This document shows, in pieces, positions 15,366-18,389 of a stretch of DNA of 18,389 nucleotides (its first letter is position 1; each line of letters starts with the position of its first letter). Both the position numbers and the translations under genes were made by a program. This DNA is from an uncultured Eggerthellaceae bacterium. Lineage in GTDB: Bacteria > Actinomycetota > Coriobacteriia > Coriobacteriales > Eggerthellaceae. The DNA lies in contig CAKTWD010000022.1 of NCBI GenBank assembly GCA_934630485.1, positions 1 to 18,389 on the forward strand, read 5' to 3'. The notes beneath the pieces were generated by a model that saw only the letters and a list, made by a program, of their open reading frames with translations, was not told the DNA's origin and ran no database searches.

Positions 15366-15412
15366 CGTGGGTGCTTTTTGTTCGGCTGTGATCCCTGACA
15401 GATATCCGTGAA

Positions 15413-16252
15413 TTAGCTTGCGATTGGGACCATTAGCTTTACGTTGTCGATCTCCGCAATATGCATAGGTGTGTCGTAGGTTTCGGAAAGCGCTTCGTCG
15501 GTTACTGCTTCGATTCCTCCCTGTGCGACGATCGTGCCGTTACGCATCAGGACGAACCTGTCGCAGAACCTTAGAGCCAGGTTAACGTCGTGGATAACCA
15601 TGACCGTGGCAAGCGATGCCTGTGTGGTTATGCCACGAACAACCTGCAGCACTTCCATCTGGTTTTTGGGATCGAGCGCGCTTGTTGGCTCGTCGAGCAG
15701 CAGCGTTTCGGTTTGTTGCGCGATAGCGCGAGCGATATAGACCTTCTGCCGTTCTCCTCCTGAGAGCTCATCACAATAGCGGTCAACGAACGGTTCAAGT
15801 CCCAGCTGTTCGATGGCGGCAGCCACGACAGCGCGGTCGTGCTCGCTGATATTCCATGAAACGTGCGGCTTGCGACCAAGTAGCACTTCATCGTATACGC
15901 TCAAATGCGGAATGCGCTGCTGCTGGGTCACATAGGCGACATGCTGTGCCGTTTCGCGTTTGTTCATACTCCGAAGGCTGTTGCCGCATACGCATACTTC
16001 GCCCGCCGATGGGGTAGCGATGCTGGCCAAAAGGTTTAGCAGCGTAGACTTGCCAGCGCCGTTGTTGCCTAAGATGGCGGTCATCGTGCCCGCATGAGCT
16101 TCGAAAGATAGTCCTTCGAACACGTGATTTTTCGCATGGGGGAAGGCGAATGCGACGTTTTTTGCCTCAAGAACCGGACTGGAACCTGGGGTGTGGCGAT
16201 GCGTGGGTTTCGGCAGTGCTTCTAATGATGTTGCTTTTATCTTTTCGTTCAT
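15413..16252 (-). CDS. ABC importer ATPase (FecE/BtuD type)
   Basis: The cytoplasmic ATPase of the importer. The 279-residue protein has a roughly 28-residue N-terminal extension, then Walker A GNNGAGKST (62-70), a Q-loop in YVTQQQ (108-112), signature LSGGERQ (163-169), Walker B LLLDEPTSALD (184-194) and the switch His221 in VIHDVNLA. The signature and the arrangement fit the iron-siderophore/cobalamin importer class. Its ATG overlaps the permease stop codon (ATGA), so the two are translationally coupled. A strong hairpin terminator follows. Confidence 0.92.
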   Translation of the reverse strand: MNEKIKATSLEALPKPTHRHTPGSSPVLEAKNVAFAFPHAKNHVFEGLSFEAHAGTMTAILGNNGAGKSTLLNLLASIATPSAGEVCVCGNSLRSMNKRETAQHVAYVTQQQRIPHLSVYDEVLLGRKPHVSWNISEHDRAVVAAAIEQLGLEPFVDRYCDELSGGERQKVYIARAIAQQTETLLLDEPTSALDPKNQMEVLQVVRGITTQASLATVMVIHDVNLALRFCDRFVLMRNGTIVAQGGIEAVTDEALSETYDTPMHIAEIDNVKLMVPIAS

Positions 16253-17289
16253 CGCTTGTATCCCTTGTAGAGCAAGAACAAGAATAGCGGGGCGCCCAGG
16301 AATGACGTGATAGCGCCGATTGGCAAGATAACAGGTGAAATTATCATGCGAGCTACCAGGTCGGATGCGAGCATGATAGTTGCTCCCAGCGCCAGCGATG
16401 CAGGCAAGAGGAAGCGGTAGTCGTTGCCTACAAACCTTCTTGCGATGTGCGGCGCAATTAAGCCGATAAAGTTTACCAAGCCGATGAACGAAACCATGGT
16501 TGCCGCCATGAGCGAAGCGACGAACACGCCTGCTATTCGTGTTCGGGCAACGTCAACACCGAGGCCGCCAGCAACGTGGGCGCCATTCTGCAACGCGTTG
16601 TAGCTCCAACGCTTAAGGAAGAAGTACACACTGCACAGAAGCCCGACTACTGCCATGAAACCGATTTGCGACCAGGTGGCACGCCCCAGATCGCCGAATT
16701 GCCAGAATATCACCTTCGTCAGGTTAAGGTCGTCGGAGAAGTACTGCATGATGGTGGATGCGCCTGCCCATAACGCAGAAAGTGCAACGCCTACTAAGAT
16801 TATGCTTTCGGGTGTGGCAAGCCCCATGCGTGAAAACAGCAGCACCACGACGCTCGAAACCATGGCTCCCGTAAATGCGCACAGAGCGATGGCGGTCATG
16901 CCCATTTCCGATGATGAGCCAAAAACGGTCGGCACAATTATTAGGATGGCTACCGTAGCGCCGAACGCTGCACCTTGGGAAATGCCTACTGTGGAAGCGG
17001 AAGCCAGGGGGTTTTCCAGTACGCTCTGCAGCGCCGCACCGGCAAGCGCCAAGCCGGCTCCCGATACGATGGCGCACACCGTACGGGGCAGCCTGATGGA
17101 TTGAACGGTGTTCACGTCTTGTGCGGTTCCGATGCCGAACAGAGCAAGAACGCTTTCGATCGGATCAATCGAAAGTGCCCCCATTGAAAGCTCCATGACG
17201 GCAACAGCAAGGCAAACTGCAATCATGGCCATGATGCAGAAGACATAACGCCGCTCCTGCTTTTTGCGTGCGATGGTGATATCCGGCAT
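16249..17289 (-). CDS. FecCD/BtuC-type ABC importer permease
   Basis: The membrane subunit, acting as a homodimer with the ATPase and the lipoprotein receptor. The 346 residues have about ten hydrophobic segments and family marks RLPRTVCAIVSGAGLALAGAAL (about 67-88), LENPLASASTVGISQGAAFG (91-110), and FIGLVNFIGLIAPHIARRFVG, the cytoplasmic loop that contacts the ATPase. The start ATG at 17289 overlaps the FmdE stop (TGATG) and has AAGGA upstream inside the fmdE end. The same frame is open further up to 17523, but that extension is Arg-rich, overlaps the Zn-ribbon coding part of fmdE, and has no counterpart in the family. Confidence 0.92.
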   Translation of the reverse strand: MPDITIARKKQERRYVFCIMAMIAVCLAVAVMELSMGALSIDPIESVLALFGIGTAQDVNTVQSIRLPRTVCAIVSGAGLALAGAALQSVLENPLASASTVGISQGAAFGATVAILIIVPTVFGSSSEMGMTAIALCAFTGAMVSSVVVLLFSRMGLATPESIILVGVALSALWAGASTIMQYFSDDLNLTKVIFWQFGDLGRATWSQIGFMAVVGLLCSVYFFLKRWSYNALQNGAHVAGGLGVDVARTRIAGVFVASLMAATMVSFIGLVNFIGLIAPHIARRFVGNDYRFLLPASLALGATIMLASDLVARMIISPVILPIGAITSFLGAPLFLFLLYKGYKR

Positions 17290-17834
17290 CAGAATCCTTC
17301 GCGCTGATAGGCGTCGTAGCAATCGCGGCAGACTAGCTGGCCGTCCTGCACACGAAGACCGAATTCGGCGGTCTCTTCGCCGCATTTGCTGCATTGCTGT
17401 GAAGCGAACAAGCGAGCGGGCTCGGGCAGCTCGTAGAAAGGCTCCTTCACGTCGAAGAGCTCCTCGTAGGGATGTGCGAACAGGTATTCGGCGTACTCTT
17501 CGCGCGACAAGCCTTTGCCGCATTCGGGCTTAAGCACCAAGCGGACGCTCTTGCCCGTTTCGCGGCTGAAGAAGCTGAACGCCATTTTGCCGCGGATGCG
17601 TGCGATAAGGTTGGATTTACCGTATGTGCAGCCGAGCAGGACTTGCACGGCGTCAACGCCGCATGCGTCGTTTTCCACGACAGCAACGATTTCCTCATCG
17701 ACTGCGGGCAGGGCCTTGTCGCTAAGGCCAAGCTGCGCGATTGCGCCCTCGACGGCTTTGAACCCGATAAGCATGCCTGGGCAGATGTGGCCATGGAAGG
17801 CAGCGACTTTATCTAGGTGTTCTTTAGTTAGCAT
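17289..17834 (-). CDS. FmdE-family protein with C-terminal zinc ribbon
   Basis: A 181-residue protein of the FmdE family, named after subunit E of the molybdenum/tungsten enzyme formylmethanofuran dehydrogenase but common in bacteria that lack that enzyme. The core has FHGHICPGMLIGF (13-25), VENDACGVDAVQVLLGCTYGKSNL (53-76) and a beta-rich part ending GKSVRLVLKP. The His/Cys residues in GHICPG, the Cys58/Asp61 pair and Cys69 are the likely metal site. A C-terminal zinc ribbon has Cys148, Cys151, Cys169 and Cys172. ATG 17834 follows GAGGGAGA. It is the first gene of the importer operon and is translationally coupled to the permease, so it probably handles or senses the imported metal or cofactor; its reaction is unknown. 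Confidence 0.9.
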   Translation of the reverse strand: MLTKEHLDKVAAFHGHICPGMLIGFKAVEGAIAQLGLSDKALPAVDEEIVAVVENDACGVDAVQVLLGCTYGKSNLIARIRGKMAFSFFSRETGKSVRLVLKPECGKGLSREEYAEYLFAHPYEELFDVKEPFYELPEPARLFASQQCSKCGEETAEFGLRVQDGQLVCRDCYDAYQREGF

Positions 17835-17880
17835 GTTCGATTCTCCCTCGTTGTCGTTGTCAGACGTGTCGAAGAGGAGT

Positions 17881-17907
17881 GTAACACGAATCAGAGATTC
17901 GTGTTAC
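17881..17907. promoter_or_regulatory. Palindromic operator over the fmdE-permease-ATPase promoter
   Basis: A perfect 12-bp inverted repeat: GATTCGTGTTAC (17896-17907) and its complement (17881-17892), with a 3-nt centre AGA. On the minus strand GTAACA (17907-17902) and TACACT (17883-17878) form a plausible -35/-10 pair with an 18-bp spacer, so the palindrome covers the promoter, 47 nt before the fmdE start. The same motif occurs twice upstream of the binding-protein gene. Confidence 0.82.
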
Positions 17908-17989
17908 GACTTAAAGGTGATTGGTTGAGGGGAGGGCTGTCTGTCTGGTGGCAGTTGATTTGCAAGTTCATTCGAACGCTTTGCATTGG

Positions 17990-18029
17990 TTCTCGAACTC
18001 AGCCGAACGCGTCCGGATGAGTTCGAGAA
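17990..18029. repeat. 11-bp inverted repeat upstream of the IS30-like relic
   Basis: TTCTCGAACTC (17990-18000) and GAGTTCGAGAA (18019-18029), 18 nt apart, without a T tract. It could be part of the left end or a control site of the IS30-like element. A second hairpin, GAGGGCC/GGCCCTC (18045-18061), lies just before the ribosome binding site. Confidence 0.45.
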
Positions 18030-18080
18030 TTCCTTTCTGGAGGCGAGGGCCGAGGGCCCTCCCGAGAGAAAGGAAAGAGC

Positions 18081-18173
18081 ATAAGCAAAAACGCGCCGAA
18101 GCCCTACCGCAGGCTGGACAAGGCCGACCGAATCGCGATCGAGAGGGGCCTGGACAAGCGCTGTTAGCGCTAC
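18081..18173 (+). pseudogene. IS30-like transposase N-terminal fragment
   Basis: After AGAAAGGAAAG (18066-18076) the frame begins with ATA, where ATG would be expected, and reads SKNAPKPYRRLDKADRIAIE then RGLDKRC, the start of the helix-turn-helix region of IS30-family transposases (compare the RGLxxG pattern). TAG at 18165-18167 follows, and the sequence leaves the family at 18174, where an IS21-like end begins. It is thus lost by three lesions: a non-start ATA, a stop codon and an insertion. Family assignment rests on about 28 residues. Confidence 0.55.
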
Positions 18174-18265
18174 TGTAAAATCAACCATTTCCACCAATGT
18201 GAATCGACCATTCGCACCACTGTATACCCGCCAATCGCGCCACCGCATTCTCACCAATTCGACCA
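18174..18265 (+). repeat. Four tandem degenerate 23-bp repeats
   Basis: Units at 18174-18196, 18197-18219, 18220-18242 and 18243-18265 are each exactly 23 bp and end in CCA, with a second CCA at unit positions 12-14 and AT- or TC-type bases between. Units 1 and 2 share AATC(A/G)ACCATT and CACCA. Such multiple repeats at IS21-family ends are binding sites of the IstA transposase. Confidence 0.7.
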
Positions 18266-18323
18266 CCGCCCGCGGACCTATGCTCGAGCCGAGCAGATCG
18301 GGGTCTTTCGGGAGGAGCAGGCC

Positions 18324-18389
18324 GTGGGCGACAACATGATCGGGGAGTTGAACATGTACAGGGAATCGGGCATAAAGCCCAACTTCAGC
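18324..18389 (+). CDS. istA: IS21-family transposase IstA, N-terminal fragment (3' partial)
   Basis: GTG 18324 follows GGAGGAG (18311-18317) with a 6-nt gap and opens a frame of 22 codons to the window edge: MGDNMIGELNMYRESGIKPN then FS. The sequence ELNMYRESGIKPNFS resembles the helix preceding the DNA-binding motif of IstA proteins in Gram-positive bacteria. Only this piece is visible, so the assignment leans on the repeat array directly upstream. Confidence 0.5.
   Translation, partial: MGDNMIGELNMYRESGIKPNFS

Larger units (their letters stand above)
18174..18389 (+). mobile_element. Left end of an IS21-like element (continues beyond the window)
   Basis: The element begins with TG at the first base of a 23-bp repeat array, consistent with the TG...CA ends of IS21 elements, and leads into an istA-like reading frame. 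It is inserted in the IS30-like transposase relic. The right end and any target duplication lie outside the window. Confidence 0.55.

Noticed and set aside
17290..17523. 78-residue N-terminal extension of the permease
   Set aside because: Arg-rich, overlaps the fmdE zinc-ribbon code, has no family counterpart; the TGATG junction with AAGGA gives a better start.
18174..18265. 23-bp repeats as a CRISPR array
   Set aside because: Units abut with no spacers and are too degenerate; they adjoin a transposase-like gene.

Overview
The window looks like a chromosome segment of a moderately high-GC Actinobacteriota, most likely class Coriobacteriia (Eggerthellaceae-like). This rests on the codon usage, the rel-MBL and lysC-asd pairs, a TlyA methyltransferase, and an LPXTG-like surface-protein tail. 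It is an inference from protein character, not from a 16S gene. No rRNA, tRNA or CRISPR array is visible.

Left half (1-9861) is a housekeeping backbone. It holds a 5'-partial bifunctional (p)ppGpp synthetase/hydrolase followed by a metallo-beta-lactamase-fold hydrolase; a DUF47/PhoU-like protein without a visible Pit transporter partner; aspartokinase plus aspartate-semialdehyde dehydrogenase as a tight pair; and TlyA rRNA methyltransferase, apparently read from a leaderless promoter. On the minus strand are a UPF0210/DUF711 protein and a CrcB fluoride channel. A small stand-alone HIRAN-domain protein closes this half.

Middle (9862-12722) is decaying accessory DNA. It contains the relic of a large sortase-anchored, pilin/adhesin-like surface protein that has lost its N-terminus and carries an in-frame TAG, followed by about 470 bp with no supported gene.

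Right half (12641-17907) is the most interesting part: a metal- or cofactor-uptake locus of convergent layout. A lipoprotein substrate-binding protein (+ strand) faces a translationally coupled operon (- strand) of FmdE-family protein, FecCD/BtuC-type permease and ATPase. Both outer ends carry the same inverted-repeat operator, GTAACAC-N13-GTGTTAC, laid over the promoter, so one unknown regulator probably controls both halves. The FmdE protein with a type II importer suggests uptake of molybdate/tungstate (MolABC-like) or another metal or metal chelate; this is a hypothesis. An IS256-superfamily/IS1249-like insertion sequence with perfect 24-bp ends and an 8-bp target duplication sits between the convergent units, exactly in the loop of what was the terminator hairpin of the binding-protein gene. 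Its transposase has a stop codon where a Trp is expected.

Right edge (17990-18389) is a nest of insertion sequences: an IS30-like transposase start (with ATA at the start position and an early TAG) cut off by the left end of an IS21-like element. That left end carries four 23-bp degenerate tandem repeats before a partial istA-like gene that runs out of the window.
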